Positions 8,168 through 16,348 are shown, counted from the first letter of the stretch. The stretch: DNA of 27,093 nt from Lachnospiraceae bacterium (GCA_019420465.1 JAHZHB010000052.1:15661-42753); one strand, 5' to 3'. The notes: a model not told the origin generated them from the sequence alone. Translations and numbers: made by a program.

Positions 8168-9778
8168 ATGGCAGTAAAGTACGTATTTGTTACCGGCGGT
8201 GTCGTATCCGGTCTTGGCAAGGGTATCACAGCCGCATCCCTTGGACGACTGTTGAAAGCGCGTGGCTACAAGGTCACCATGCAGAAGTTTGACCCCTACA
8301 TCAATATCGACCCCGGCACGATGAACCCGATCCAGCACGGCGAGGTCTTTGTCACCGACGACGGCTGCGAAACCGACCTTGATCTTGGTCACTACGAGCG
8401 TTTCATCGATGAAAGTCTGGATAAAAATTCCAACGTCACATCCGGTAAGGTTTACTGGTCTGTACTGCAAAAGGAGCGCCGCGGCGACTTTGGCGGAGGT
8501 ACAGTACAGGTCATCCCGCACATCACAAACGAAATCAAAAACCGTTTTTACCGTAATTTCACAGACCCGGATACCCGTATCGCCATCATCGAAGTCGGCG
8601 GTACTGTCGGTGATATCGAGAGCCAGCCGTTTCTGGAGGCGATCCGCCAGTTCCAGCATGACGTCGGACATGAAAATGCGATCCTTGTCCATGTTACGCT
8701 ACTGCCGTATCTGCATGCTTCAGGCGAATTAAAGACAAAGCCTACACAGGCCAGTGTCAAAGAGCTGCAGGGTATCGGTATCCAGCCGGATATCATCGTC
8801 TGCCGTTCCGAACATCCGGTAGATCAGGGTATCCGCGACAAAATCGCACTGTTCTGTAATGTACCGAGCACACATGTACTGCAGAATCTGGATGTTGAAT
8901 ATCTGTACGAAGCACCGCTTGCCATGGAGAACGAGCATCTGGCAGAGATTGCCTGCGAATGTCTGCATCTGCCCTGCCCTGAGCCGGACCTGACCGAATG
9001 GGAAAATATGATCAACGATCTGAGAAATCCGACAAAAGAGGTCACTGTTGCCCTCGTCGGTAAATACATTGCCCTGCACGATGCCTATATCAGTGTCGTA
9101 GAGGCTTTAAAGCATGGTGGTATCCCGAATCATGTCACGGTTCATATTAAATGGGTAGATTCTGAAACTGTCACACCGGAAAATGCTGATGAGATTCTCG
9201 GTGATGTGGACGGTATCCTCGTACCGGGTGGCTTCGGCAACCGTGGTATCGAAGGAAAGATCGAAGCGATCCGCTATGCCCGTGAGCATAAAGTACCGTT
9301 CCTTGGCCTGTGCCTTGGTATGCAGCTTAGCATCGTTGAATTTGCCCGTCATGTCATCGGCTACACAGATGCCAACAGTGCTGAGATCAATCCGCAGACT
9401 ACCCATCCGGTCATCGACCTGATGCCGGACCAGAACGATGTCACAGATCTCGGCGGTACGCTGCGTCTTGGTTCCTATCCGTGTATTCTGGACAAGACAA
9501 GCAGATCGTATACGCTGTATGGTGCAGAAGAGATCCATGAACGTCACAGACATCGTTATGAAGTCAACAATGATTACCGTACTGTTCTTACAGAAAACGG
9601 TATGTCTCTCGCCGGTATTTCCCCGGACGGCCGTATCGTAGAGATGGTCGAGATCAAGGATCATCCGTTCTTTATCGGTACGCAGGCTCATCCGGAGCTG
9701 AAATCCAGACCGAACAGACCGCATCCGCTGTTCAAGGGCTTTGTGGAAGCTTCTGTACAGCATATGGAAGAGCGCTAA
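8168..9778 (+). CDS. pyrG: CTP synthase (glutamine-hydrolysing)
   Basis: The 536-residue enzyme converts UTP to CTP using ATP and glutamine nitrogen, the last step of pyrimidine nucleotide synthesis. The synthase domain starts KYVFVTGGVVSGLGKGITAA (residues 4-23), with the P-loop-like GLGKG. The DPYINIDPGTM and ETDLDLGHYERF motifs are present, as is the EVGGTVGDIES metal/ATP segment. The C-terminal class I glutamine amidotransferase domain has the nucleophile in GLCLGMQ and the His-Glu pair in HPELKSRP. The ribosome binding site is AGAGGAGAA. It is monocistronic; palindrome C begins 8 bp after its stop, and galE converges from the other side. Confidence 0.97.
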   Translation: MAVKYVFVTGGVVSGLGKGITAASLGRLLKARGYKVTMQKFDPYINIDPGTMNPIQHGEVFVTDDGCETDLDLGHYERFIDESLDKNSNVTSGKVYWSVLQKERRGDFGGGTVQVIPHITNEIKNRFYRNFTDPDTRIAIIEVGGTVGDIESQPFLEAIRQFQHDVGHENAILVHVTLLPYLHASGELKTKPTQASVKELQGIGIQPDIIVCRSEHPVDQGIRDKIALFCNVPSTHVLQNLDVEYLYEAPLAMENEHLAEIACECLHLPCPEPDLTEWENMINDLRNPTKEVTVALVGKYIALHDAYISVVEALKHGGIPNHVTVHIKWVDSETVTPENADEILGDVDGILVPGGFGNRGIEGKIEAIRYAREHKVPFLGLCLGMQLSIVEFARHVIGYTDANSAEINPQTTHPVIDLMPDQNDVTDLGGTLRLGSYPCILDKTSRSYTLYGAEEIHERHRHRYEVNNDYRTVLTENGMSLAGISPDGRIVEMVEIKDHPFFIGTQAHPELKSRPNRPHPLFKGFVEASVQHMEER

Positions 9779-9786
9779 AGTTCCCG

Positions 9787-10056
9787 ATTTACAGGCAGGG
9801 ACCGGGGGATGTTCTCCACCCTGCAAAATCCCTAAAGCGAGGACATGCTGGTTCTTAGTGCGCCAGAGATCAAAAAGCAGGGGCATCAGCCGTCACACCC
9901 GGCGGCTGATGAGTGGGTCTTGAGCAGGGTTTTCATCAGAAAACACTGCGAATACCCACGGTCCCCTGTTTTTTGATCTCTGGCACACTTAGAACCCGCG
10001 TCCAAGCGTCGGGATTTTGCAGGGTGGAGAACATCCCCCGGCCCCTGCCTGTAAAT
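9787..10056 (-). repeat. Long palindrome C (family II), filling the pyrG-galE convergent spacer
   Basis: The outer arms 9787-9832 and 10011-10056 pair at 45 of 46 positions; the exception, A9801/C10042, is a U.G wobble in minus-strand RNA. An asymmetric internal loop follows, with GGAC (9841-9844) able to pair with GTCC (10000-10003). The second stem, 9850-9883 with 9963-9996, has 31 Watson-Crick pairs of 34, including a T.T mismatch in GTTCTTAG/CTTAGAAC, and closes in CAGGGG/CCCCTG. Inside are two hairpins: 9884-9892 with 9903-9911 (CATCAGCCG), and one tipped by GTTTTCATCAGAAAAC (9929-9944). The same layout recurs reversed in palindrome E. It begins 8 bp after the pyrG stop and ends 14 bp from the galE stop. 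Confidence 0.87.
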
Positions 10057-10070
10057 CTCACAGTTGTATA

Positions 10071-11093
10071 TTATTTAGCGGTTGCATAGCCGTCCGGATT
10101 CATGGACTGCCACTTCCAGCTGTCTGCACACATTTCCTCGATATCTCTCTTTGCTGTCCAGCCAAGTTCTTTTGCCGCTTTGGACGGGTCAGAATAGCAG
10201 GCCGGAACATCACCGGCACGGCGCGGACAGAATTTGAACGGAATCTCCTTACCGCAGGCTTTCTCATACCCATGCAGTACATCCAGTACACTGTAGCCTC
10301 TTCCTGTACCCAGGTTGTAGATCAGTACACCCTTAGCCGTCTCCAGTTTTTTGATCGCACATACATGTCCCACAGCCAGATCCACAACATGGATATAGTC
10401 ACGGACACAGGTACCGTCCGGTGTCGGATAATCGTTACCGAATACACCCAGGCATTCTCTCTTGCCGATCGCTACCTGTGCAATATACGGCACCAGATTG
10501 TTCGGGATACCCTTCGGATCTTCACCGATCAGTCCACTCTCATGGGCACCGATCGGATTAAAGTAACGAAGCAGGATCACATTCCACTCCGGATCACCTG
10601 TATGCAGATCTGTCAGGATCTGCTCGAGCATACCCTTGGTCTGTCCATACGGATTGGTGATCTGTCCTTTCGGGCACTCTTCTGTGATCGGTACAAAAGC
10701 CGGGTCGCCGTAAACGGTTGCAGAGGAGGAGAACACGATATTCTTGCAGCCATGTTTTCTCATCACATCTGTCAGGATCAGTGTACCGGTAATATTATTG
10801 TAGTAGTACTCCCACGGCTTCTCCACAGACTCACCTACAGCCTTCAGGCCGGCAAAATGGATCACCGCATCGATCTTATGCTCGGTAAAGATCTTTTCAC
10901 AGATCTCACGGTCCAGCATATCACCTTCATAGAAAGTCAGTGTCTTTCCTGTGATCTTTTCCACACGGTTTAATGCTTCTTTGCTGGAATTATACAGGTT
11001 GTCAAGAACAACTACCTCATATCCTGCATTTAACAGTTCTACACATGTATGGCTGCCGATATAGCCGGCACCGCCAGTTACCAGAATCTTCAT
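10071..11093 (-). CDS. galE: UDP-glucose 4-epimerase
   Basis: The start is set at 11093 (MKILVTGGAGYIGSHT), which has AAGGAGGA upstream; the reading frame stays open 26 codons further but without a better site. The 340-residue protein is a short-chain dehydrogenase-fold enzyme interconverting UDP-glucose and UDP-galactose with tightly bound NAD. It has the NAD motif GGAGYIGSH (residues 7-15), the catalytic Ser region SSSATVYG, and Tyr/Lys in YGQTK. The substrate segment RYFNPIGAHESGLIGEDP and the C-terminal RAGDVPACYSDPSKA are typical of GalE. The gene starts 28 bp after the alpha-hydroxy-acid dehydrogenase stop, so the two may be co-transcribed. No Leloir partners (galK, galT) are in the window. 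Confidence 0.94.
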   Translation of the reverse strand: MKILVTGGAGYIGSHTCVELLNAGYEVVVLDNLYNSSKEALNRVEKITGKTLTFYEGDMLDREICEKIFTEHKIDAVIHFAGLKAVGESVEKPWEYYYNNITGTLILTDVMRKHGCKNIVFSSSATVYGDPAFVPITEECPKGQITNPYGQTKGMLEQILTDLHTGDPEWNVILLRYFNPIGAHESGLIGEDPKGIPNNLVPYIAQVAIGKRECLGVFGNDYPTPDGTCVRDYIHVVDLAVGHVCAIKKLETAKGVLIYNLGTGRGYSVLDVLHGYEKACGKEIPFKFCPRRAGDVPACYSDPSKAAKELGWTAKRDIEEMCADSWKWQSMNPDGYATAK

Positions 11094-11121
11094 AATAAAA
11101 TCCTCCTTATTTTTCCGGTCA

Positions 11122-12138
11122 TTACCGGGTAAATACCATATCCTTTGTGATTTCAGACAGACGGTGTGCACCGCACATAGCCATCGTATCTGCCAGTTCG
11201 CCGCCGATCTTTTCAGTATATGCAGCTACACCCTCTGCAGCTCCGCCATACACTGCTGTCACATACGGACGGGCGATCACCACACCATCAGCCCCCAGTG
11301 CCAGCGCTTTAAACACATCGACACCGGAACGGATACCGCCATCCACCAGGATCTTCATCTTTCCGCCGACAGCCAGAGCGATGTCTTCCAGCACCTCTGC
11401 TGTAGCCGGGGTCTGGTCCAGCACACGGCCGCCATGGTTGGATACGATAATACCGGATGCTCCGGCCTCCATAGCCTTTACGGCGCCTTTTACTGTCATG
11501 ATACCTTTGACGATAAACGGCACACCTGCATAGTCGATGATCTCATGCAGCTCATCTACTGTCTTTGAACCAGCCGGAGGCTCCATATTTTTAAGGAACG
11601 GAAGTCCTGCAGCATCAATATCCATAGCGATAACCTTTGCGCCTGCGGCTTTTACCAGATCCATTTTCTCTTTGATCAGCGGAAGACTCCACGGCTTGAT
11701 CGTCGGGATTCCCTTACCGCCTGCTTTGCCGATGGCACGGGCTGCTGCCTTTACCACTTCGGCATTTAATCCGTCACCGGTAAAAGCGGCAATACCTGCA
11801 TCGGCACAGGCCTGCACAAGGATCTCATTGTATTCGAGATCGTCGTATTTGTCTCCGTAATGCATCTTCATGGCGCCTACCGGACCGGCAAAAACCGGAT
11901 ATCTGTAGGTCTCCCCAAACAGTTCAAAAGATGTATCGATCGGACGGTTTTCACAGATCGTATCCATCTGGACACGGATTTCCTGCCATTTCTGGTAGTT
12001 GCGGATCGCGGTATCTCCCACGCCTTTGGCTCCCGGTCCCGGCACTGTATTTTTACAGGCTCTGCCATCACAGACCGGACAGACCTTACACGATCCCATA
12101 TTTCCCTTTGCCTTATCAAGAATCTCCTGATATGTCAT
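11122..12138 (-). CDS. FMN-dependent alpha-hydroxy-acid dehydrogenase-like protein with Cys-rich N-terminus
   Basis: This 338-residue TIM-barrel flavoprotein is related to lactate and glycolate oxidases. The signatures IVSNHGGRVLDQTPAT (catalytic His, substrate Arg) and KILVDGGIRSGVDVFKALALGADGVVIARPY (FMN phosphate site) are intact. It is somewhat shorter than typical lactate oxidase. The N-terminus carries a cluster C17, C20, C23, C28 (CKVCPVCDGRAC), absent from aerobic oxidases and a possible Fe-S or zinc site. In an anaerobe the electron acceptor is unlikely to be oxygen, so dehydrogenase is the safer word. The substrate is not determinable. It lies directly upstream of galE and is divergent from the ECF-like gene. 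Confidence 0.8.
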   Translation of the reverse strand: MTYQEILDKAKGNMGSCKVCPVCDGRACKNTVPGPGAKGVGDTAIRNYQKWQEIRVQMDTICENRPIDTSFELFGETYRYPVFAGPVGAMKMHYGDKYDDLEYNEILVQACADAGIAAFTGDGLNAEVVKAAARAIGKAGGKGIPTIKPWSLPLIKEKMDLVKAAGAKVIAMDIDAAGLPFLKNMEPPAGSKTVDELHEIIDYAGVPFIVKGIMTVKGAVKAMEAGASGIIVSNHGGRVLDQTPATAEVLEDIALAVGGKMKILVDGGIRSGVDVFKALALGADGVVIARPYVTAVYGGAAEGVAAYTEKIGGELADTMAMCGAHRLSEITKDMVFTR

Positions 12139-12531
12139 ATGTATCGTTCTCCTTTGTTGCTACTTTCCTGTTGTTTTCCAGTATAGCACAATTGTCCTGC
12201 GGAAACTATACCGGGATTGCGCAGAAAATGCACTATATTGCGTTCATGATGCTTTTTTCTCTGGTTTCATTGCAGTTTTTTTATAAATATGGTATCGTAG
12301 CCATGAGCATTATTCCGGTTTTATGGAAAATGCATCGTAGTTTTCAGATCTGTATTTTTATCATGAGACGACCGTACCCGGCGTCTACGTGTATCGCTGT
12401 ACCGTACAGGCACAGTCTGATCTTTTTTCTTTTCGATGTTTTCCCGGATAATGCCAGATCCCCATATTCCAAGATGTCTGAAAAACAGGGGACGCACTGC
12501 GCCGTTTTATCAGACGAGAAGGAGAACTGTT
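12139..12531. other. Divergent intergenic region, 393 bp
   Basis: This separates the hydroxy-acid dehydrogenase (minus) from the ECF-like gene (plus). No known riboswitch was recognised. One hairpin precedes the plus-strand ribosome binding site: GTCTGA near 12477 pairs with TCAGAC near 12510-12515, extended by AAAAC/GTTTT and an inner CGCA/TGCG. A weak TTGCAG ... TATCGT promoter candidate with 17-bp spacing lies near 12272-12300 on the plus strand. Plus-strand reading frames here have no supporting start signals. Confidence 0.4.
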
Positions 12532-13149
12532 ATGCATACAGCAAACAAAAAATCTGACACACGTTATATGGTAGAGCTTGCCATGATGATCGCCATCATT
12601 CTTCTGATGTCCTTCACACCGCTGGGCTACATCCGCACACCCGGACTTTCTGTCACTCTGCTGACGATCCCGGTAGCTGTCGGTGCCATCATCCTCGGCC
12701 CCAAAGGCGGTGCTGTCTGCGGTCTGGCTTTTGGTGCTACCAGCTTTTACATGGCTTTAAACGGCAGCTCTGCTTTTGCCGCCATGCTGTTATCCATCAA
12801 TCCGGTCGGTACCTTTATCACCTGTGTAGTCGCCCGTGTACTCGAGGGTTGGCTTACCGGACTGATCTTCGCCGCATTATATAAGAGTCCTTCTGTGAAA
12901 AAGGTCTCCTATTATATTGCATCTTTGGCATGCCCGTTATTAAACACCTTGTTTTTTATGGGATTTTTGTGTATCTTTTTTTATAACACCGAATATATTC
13001 AGGGAATCGCTTCCGGCCTCGGCGTAGGTAATCCGATCCTCTTTGTTGCTGCTTTTGTCGGCATTCAGGGACTGATCGAAGCCGGTATCTGCTTTGTGAT
13101 CGGCAGTATCGTTTCCCGCGCACTGTTCAGCGCCCTCAAGCGTTCCTGA
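12532..13149 (+). CDS. ECF-type transporter S-component-like membrane protein
   Basis: The start is set at 12532 (MHTANKKSDTRYMVE), which has AAGGAG 7 bp upstream; the longer frame from 12436 would add a non-membrane stretch without a start signal. The 205-residue protein has about six hydrophobic segments. It begins with a cytosolic tail, then VELAMMIAIILLMSFTPLGYI and the LTIPVAVGAIILGPKGGAVCGLAFG region characteristic of vitamin-type S components (ECF_trnsprt superfamily). S components bind substrate and share an EcfAAT energising module, which is not encoded here. The substrate is unknown. It is followed 24 bp later by a P1-family peptidase, suggesting an imported small peptide-like or amide compound that is then hydrolysed. 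Confidence 0.72.
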   Translation: MHTANKKSDTRYMVELAMMIAIILLMSFTPLGYIRTPGLSVTLLTIPVAVGAIILGPKGGAVCGLAFGATSFYMALNGSSAFAAMLLSINPVGTFITCVVARVLEGWLTGLIFAALYKSPSVKKVSYYIASLACPLLNTLFFMGFLCIFFYNTEYIQGIASGLGVGNPILFVAAFVGIQGLIEAGICFVIGSIVSRALFSALKRS

Positions 13150-13173
13150 TCCATGAGATAAAGGAGGAATCGT

Positions 13174-14142
13174 ATGTCTTTTACCCGAGAGATATCTATC
13201 AAAGAGCTGAAAAACCTAAGTATTGGCCATGCTGCCGATGAGAAAGCCAAAACAGGCGTTACTGTGCTGTATTTTCCGCATGGTGCACGCGTAGGCTGCG
13301 ATATCAGTGGCGGTGGTCCTGCCTCCCGCGAAACACCGCTCACATCTCCGGTAACTGCGGACAATCCCGTCAATGCGATCGTTCTTTCCGGAGGTTCTGC
13401 CTACGGACTGGCCGCCGCAGACGGTGTTATGCGCTGTCTGGAAGCACAGGGTATCGGCTATCCTACGGGAAATGCACTGGTTCCTCTGGTATGTCAGTCC
13501 TGCATCTATGATCTGGGCTATGGCAGTGCCAATGTCCGTCCGGATGCCCAGCTGGGCGAAAAGGCGTGCCGTCAGGCTCTGGCCTGCACAGACAGCCGCA
13601 CCGGTAATATCGGCGCTGGTATCGGTGCCACTGTCGGCAAGCTCTACGGCATGAAACAGGCTACAAAAGCAGGACTTGGCATCGCTGCTGTCTCCCTTGG
13701 CCCGCTGCAGATGGCCGCTGTCGTTGTTGTCAACGCCTTTGGCGATATCTTTAACCCGAAAAACGGCCGCAAGATCGCCGGTCTTAAGACGCTGGACCGC
13801 ACCGGATATCTGGATACGGCAGAAGAGATGTATCGTTTCATGAAGCCCCATGACCAGTTTACCGGCAATACCACGATCGGAGTCGTCATCACCAATGCTG
13901 CTTTTTCCAAGGCAGAAATGAACAAGATCGCATCCATGACACGCTGTGCCTATGCCAGATGCATCCATCCTGTAGCCACGATGGCAGATGGTGATTCGAT
14001 CTACGCTGCCAGTACCGGACAGGTCTTTGCCGATATCAACGTGGCCGGAACGCTGGCCGCTGAGGTGATGGCGCAGGCGATTCAGAATGCGATCCAGACT
14101 TCTAAGATTCCTGACAAGGAGTTTCTGGAAAACTGTCTGTGA
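13174..14142 (+). CDS. P1-family (DmpA/BapA-like) N-terminal-nucleophile peptidase
   Basis: The 322-residue protein matches the P1 peptidase family (L-aminopeptidase/D-esterase DmpA, beta-aminopeptidase BapA). It has the conserved segments RVGCDISGGGPASRET (about 39-54) and AIVLSGGSAYGLAAADGV (68-85), then GNIGAGIGATVGK. The likely self-cleavage site is GNTTIGVVITNA (231-242), where a Thr would become the N-terminal nucleophile in place of the Ser of DmpA. Family members release N-terminal residues from short peptides, amides and beta-peptides; the substrate here is unknown. No signal peptide is seen, so it is cytosolic. The ribosome binding site is AAAGGAGGA. It is the last gene before a strong bidirectional terminator. 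Confidence 0.86.
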   Translation: MSFTREISIKELKNLSIGHAADEKAKTGVTVLYFPHGARVGCDISGGGPASRETPLTSPVTADNPVNAIVLSGGSAYGLAAADGVMRCLEAQGIGYPTGNALVPLVCQSCIYDLGYGSANVRPDAQLGEKACRQALACTDSRTGNIGAGIGATVGKLYGMKQATKAGLGIAAVSLGPLQMAAVVVVNAFGDIFNPKNGRKIAGLKTLDRTGYLDTAEEMYRFMKPHDQFTGNTTIGVVITNAAFSKAEMNKIASMTRCAYARCIHPVATMADGDSIYAASTGQVFADINVAGTLAAEVMAQAIQNAIQTSKIPDKEFLENCL

Positions 14143-14195
14143 TTCTTACAGATATAACAGACTTATAAACACTGTAAAAACTGTTTCATACAGAC

Positions 14196-14223
14196 AAAAA
14201 ACCGGGAACATTCCCGGTTTTTT
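14196..14223. terminator. Bidirectional intrinsic terminator
   Basis: A perfect 13-bp inverted repeat pairs 14196-14208 with 14211-14223 around the CA at 14209-14210; the stem core is AACCGGGAA. It is A-rich before and T-rich after, so it works in both directions. It separates the P1 peptidase gene (plus) from the convergent metal-binding protein gene (minus). Confidence 0.9.
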
Positions 14224-14244
14224 GCTTATCCCGCTGTCTGCGGC

Positions 14245-14610
14245 TTATTTCCATTCTGCTTTTAACGGCATATAGCCGGCTTTTTCGATCAGGGCTTTCA
14301 GGGTCTGTTCATCCTGTTTCTGTTTCATATGAACCGTTACCTGCTTTTTTTCCAGATTTACCTCACCCCACATGCCGTCCTGTGCATTGAATGCATTTTC
14401 CACACGGGTCTGGCATTTGGCACATGTCATGCCCTCTACGCCGATCACTGCGGTATAGGGATAATGGCTGATATTTTTATCATTGGCTTTGACCTTTTTG
14501 ACGCTGTCACCTCCACCACCACAGCAGCCTTCGGTGAGTTTTTTTCTGTAGCTGATCACTCCATAGATACAGATAATGACCAGTATGGCTACTACGATCA
14601 CTGTACTCAT
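14245..14610 (-). CDS. Membrane-anchored Cys-rich protein with heavy-metal-associated (HMA) domain
   Basis: The start is set at 14610 (MSTVIVVAILV), with AGAGGT upstream; an in-frame ATG at 14658 would add 16 charged residues before the membrane helix. The 121-residue protein has one N-terminal membrane helix (about 3-20) and a YRKKLTEG stop-transfer. A CCGGGG motif (C29, C30) resembles FeoB-associated Cys-rich membrane proteins. A cytosolic HMA domain (about 52-120) carries the metal ligands in GMTCAKC (C63, C66). HMA domains bind Cu(I) or similar soft metals and pass them to P-type ATPases. Joining a FeoB-associated-type anchor to an HMA domain is unusual. No metal ATPase or feo gene is adjacent; the metal is not determinable. 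Confidence 0.8.
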   Translation of the reverse strand: MSTVIVVAILVIICIYGVISYRKKLTEGCCGGGGDSVKKVKANDKNISHYPYTAVIGVEGMTCAKCQTRVENAFNAQDGMWGEVNLEKKQVTVHMKQKQDEQTLKALIEKAGYMPLKAEWK

Positions 14611-14714
14611 AAGTTGTACCTCTTTTCTTTTAGTCTTATCTAACACTTCTTTTAGCACACTCTGTCTGTTCTGTCAATACTCCCCCTGTGCGTTTTTGAT
14701 AAGACAGGAAAAAG

Positions 14715-14760
14715 GGCAAAAAAATAAGCCCGATCGATTCTTTTTTCTCTCGACCGGGCT
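14715..14760 (-). terminator. Strong terminator at the end of the candidate RNA
   Basis: An 11-bp stem pairs 14727-14737 with 14750-14760 (one A.C position; minus-strand arm AGCCCGGTCGA). It is followed on the minus strand by TTATTTTTTT at 14726-14717. The plus side has only TTTT, so it acts mainly on minus-strand transcription. Confidence 0.8.
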
Positions 14761-15118
14761 TTTAATGAATTTCCTGTAATTTCATTGTCTACACCTTCGC
14801 TTTCATGGACTTTAGGTTTGTTACCTTATGTTTTTGTTGGACCGTACCTCCTGTCTGGTTGATTTTGCGCTGTCCCTATGGACCTCTGCCTTTCATAACG
14901 ATCATCCTCTCTCAGTTTTTATAGTGACAATCTATATAAACTCTCAGGAGATAATTATTTAAGTGGTAGATGATTAAGCCATTGGACTGTACCTCGTTTC
15001 TAAGAATCGAATCCTGCTAACTTTCTTTTGTCTTTGTCTGGAATAAACTTCCTTTGTTTTTGTTAGGTTTCTTTTCTTTTGTTGTCATTATATTATCATG
15101 GTTCTTTGTATGTGTCAA
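14715..15118 (-). ncRNA. Candidate unassigned structured RNA gene, about 360 nt
   Basis: On the minus strand a TTGACA (15118-15113) with AT-rich -10 candidates at 15097-15087 precedes about 340 nt without a good reading frame, ending in the terminator at 14715-14760. Inside is a near-repeat, GAGGTAC(A/G)GTCCAA, at 14995-14982 and 14850-14837. Visible hairpins are 14883-14872 (GTCC, loop, GGAC), 14826-14814 (AGGT, loop, ACCT), and an 11-bp stem with one A.A mismatch near 14940-14912. The sequence is purine- and A-rich on this strand. I could not match it to RNase P, tmRNA, SRP or 6S RNA. It could also be a long leader of the HMA gene at 14610, ending in an attenuator. Confidence 0.5.
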
Positions 15119-15210
15119 TCTATTTTTTATTTGTTTTTAAATATTCAGAATATTTTTTCATATATAAACAATTATCTATTTTTGCATTGTTTGTTATACG
15201 GGTTTTAACG

Positions 15211-15440
15211 GACGCCGAAAACAGCTCCCCGTGCCCTGGGGTGTCCAGCGGTCTGTCCCTGCAAACAAGTGCAACGCTGCATCGAGCTAGTCTCTAACTC
15301 CGACTACTGCTCTCAGGAATGCCTTCGAGCAGAAGTCTGCGTAAGCGCCGGATCTCGCTGCAGCTAAAAGCGCACTTTGAATCGTTTGCAGGGACAGACC
15401 GCTGGACACCCCAGGGCACGGGGAGCAGTTTTCGGCTGTC
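15211..15440. repeat. Long palindrome B, downstream of the patatin-like gene
   Basis: The arms 15214-15266 and 15384-15436 pair at 52 of 53 positions (A15223 against A15427), extended by GAC/GTC after a one-base bulge. The 117-nt interior has AAGTGC (15267-15272) pairing with GCACTT (15372-15377) and CTGCTC (15307-15312) with GAGCAG (15327-15332). Words such as TAGTCTC, GACTACTGCTC and AAGTCTGCGTAAG occur in the same order as similar words in the family I core of A and D. B may be a diverged family I member, but this is weak. It ends 60 bp beyond the patatin stop. Confidence 0.83.
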
Positions 15441-15499
15441 TTTTCTGATATTGATATCTGCTATTAATACTGAATAGAGATTATATTTACGGTTAAGAT

Positions 15500-16348
15500 T
15501 TATGCGTGCAGGAATGTCTGCAATGCGGACATTTCTGCAGTGGCATCTTTGATGCCTTCTTCGTAGACCTGTTGAAGTTTGTCCGGGTCGGTCTCGATAC
15601 GTTTGATGGTGATCGGGACAGAGGGACGGATGACGAAGATCTCGCTTTTTTCTTCGCGGCGTTTCAGGAGACGGACGCTGCGGTTGTAGACTTCGTGTCT
15701 CTTCTTTAGCTGATCGGCAAATTCCGGATATTTGTGGTAGGCGGTATCGATCAGGAAGGGTGACATAGGCTTTTTGCGGTAGTCTAGGTCGCGTGTGAGG
15801 ATTACGACCAGTCTGTCATAGCCCATCTGTTCGAAGACTGCAAAGGGAATGCTGTCGGCTACTCCGCCGTCGAGATATTTCTTTCCGTCGATTTCTACGG
15901 GATGGGAGACAAAGGGCATGGAGCCGGATGCACGCAGGATATCCATTTCTTCATAGACATCTGTGATCCGTCTGTACTCAGCCTCACCGGTCACCATATT
16001 GGTGATGACAGCATAAAAGGGGGTTTTTTCAGCATTTTTCTTATATGTTTCATTGTCAAACACATCATATAACTTTGGTACGCGGTCGTAGGCATACCGT
16101 GTGCTGACGATATTACCCTCTTTTAGCAGAGGCTTTAGTCCCATATATTCCTTATCACCATTATATTTCTTATTGTAACGGATCACACGTCCACGCTGTT
16201 TTGACAGATAATTCACGCCAAACAGAGCACCGGCGCTGACACCGATGATACCGTCAAAGGGGATGTCATGATCCAGCATCACATCCAGTACACCGGCGGT
16301 ATACATACCGCGCATGGCTCCGCCTTCCAATACAAGTCCTGTTTTCAT
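15500..16348 (-). CDS. Patatin-like phospholipase family protein
   Basis: This 282-residue serine hydrolase has the patatin Ser-Asp dyad. The oxyanion loop GLVLEGGAMRGMYTAGVLDVM is at residues 4-24, the nucleophile Ser39 in GVSAG, and the catalytic Asp in DGGVADSIPF (about 159-168). It has no membrane segment and is probably cytosolic. This bacterial type (close to RssA/YjjU-like proteins) acts on lipid acyl esters, but its substrate is unknown. The ribosome binding site is AGAGGAGAG. It lies 153 bp downstream of the siroheme reductase gene on the same strand; co-transcription is possible but no functional link is obvious. Palindrome B follows the stop. Confidence 0.88.
   Translation of the reverse strand: MKTGLVLEGGAMRGMYTAGVLDVMLDHDIPFDGIIGVSAGALFGVNYLSKQRGRVIRYNKKYNGDKEYMGLKPLLKEGNIVSTRYAYDRVPKLYDVFDNETYKKNAEKTPFYAVITNMVTGEAEYRRITDVYEEMDILRASGSMPFVSHPVEIDGKKYLDGGVADSIPFAVFEQMGYDRLVVILTRDLDYRKKPMSPFLIDTAYHKYPEFADQLKKRHEVYNRSVRLLKRREEKSEIFVIRPSVPITIKRIETDPDKLQQVYEEGIKDATAEMSALQTFLHA

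Noticed and set aside
9787..10056. Insertion sequence, MITE or integron attC explanation for the palindromes
   Set aside because: No transposase or cassette genes and no target duplications were seen, the terminal sequences are not shared between copies, and the stems are far longer and more complete than attC sites.
14715..15118. RNase P RNA, tmRNA, SRP RNA or 6S RNA
   Set aside because: The characteristic words are missing: GAGGAAAGTCC for RNase P, the tRNA-like ends for tmRNA and the SRP Alu/S-domain tetraloop motifs; no 6S-like open helix was recognised.
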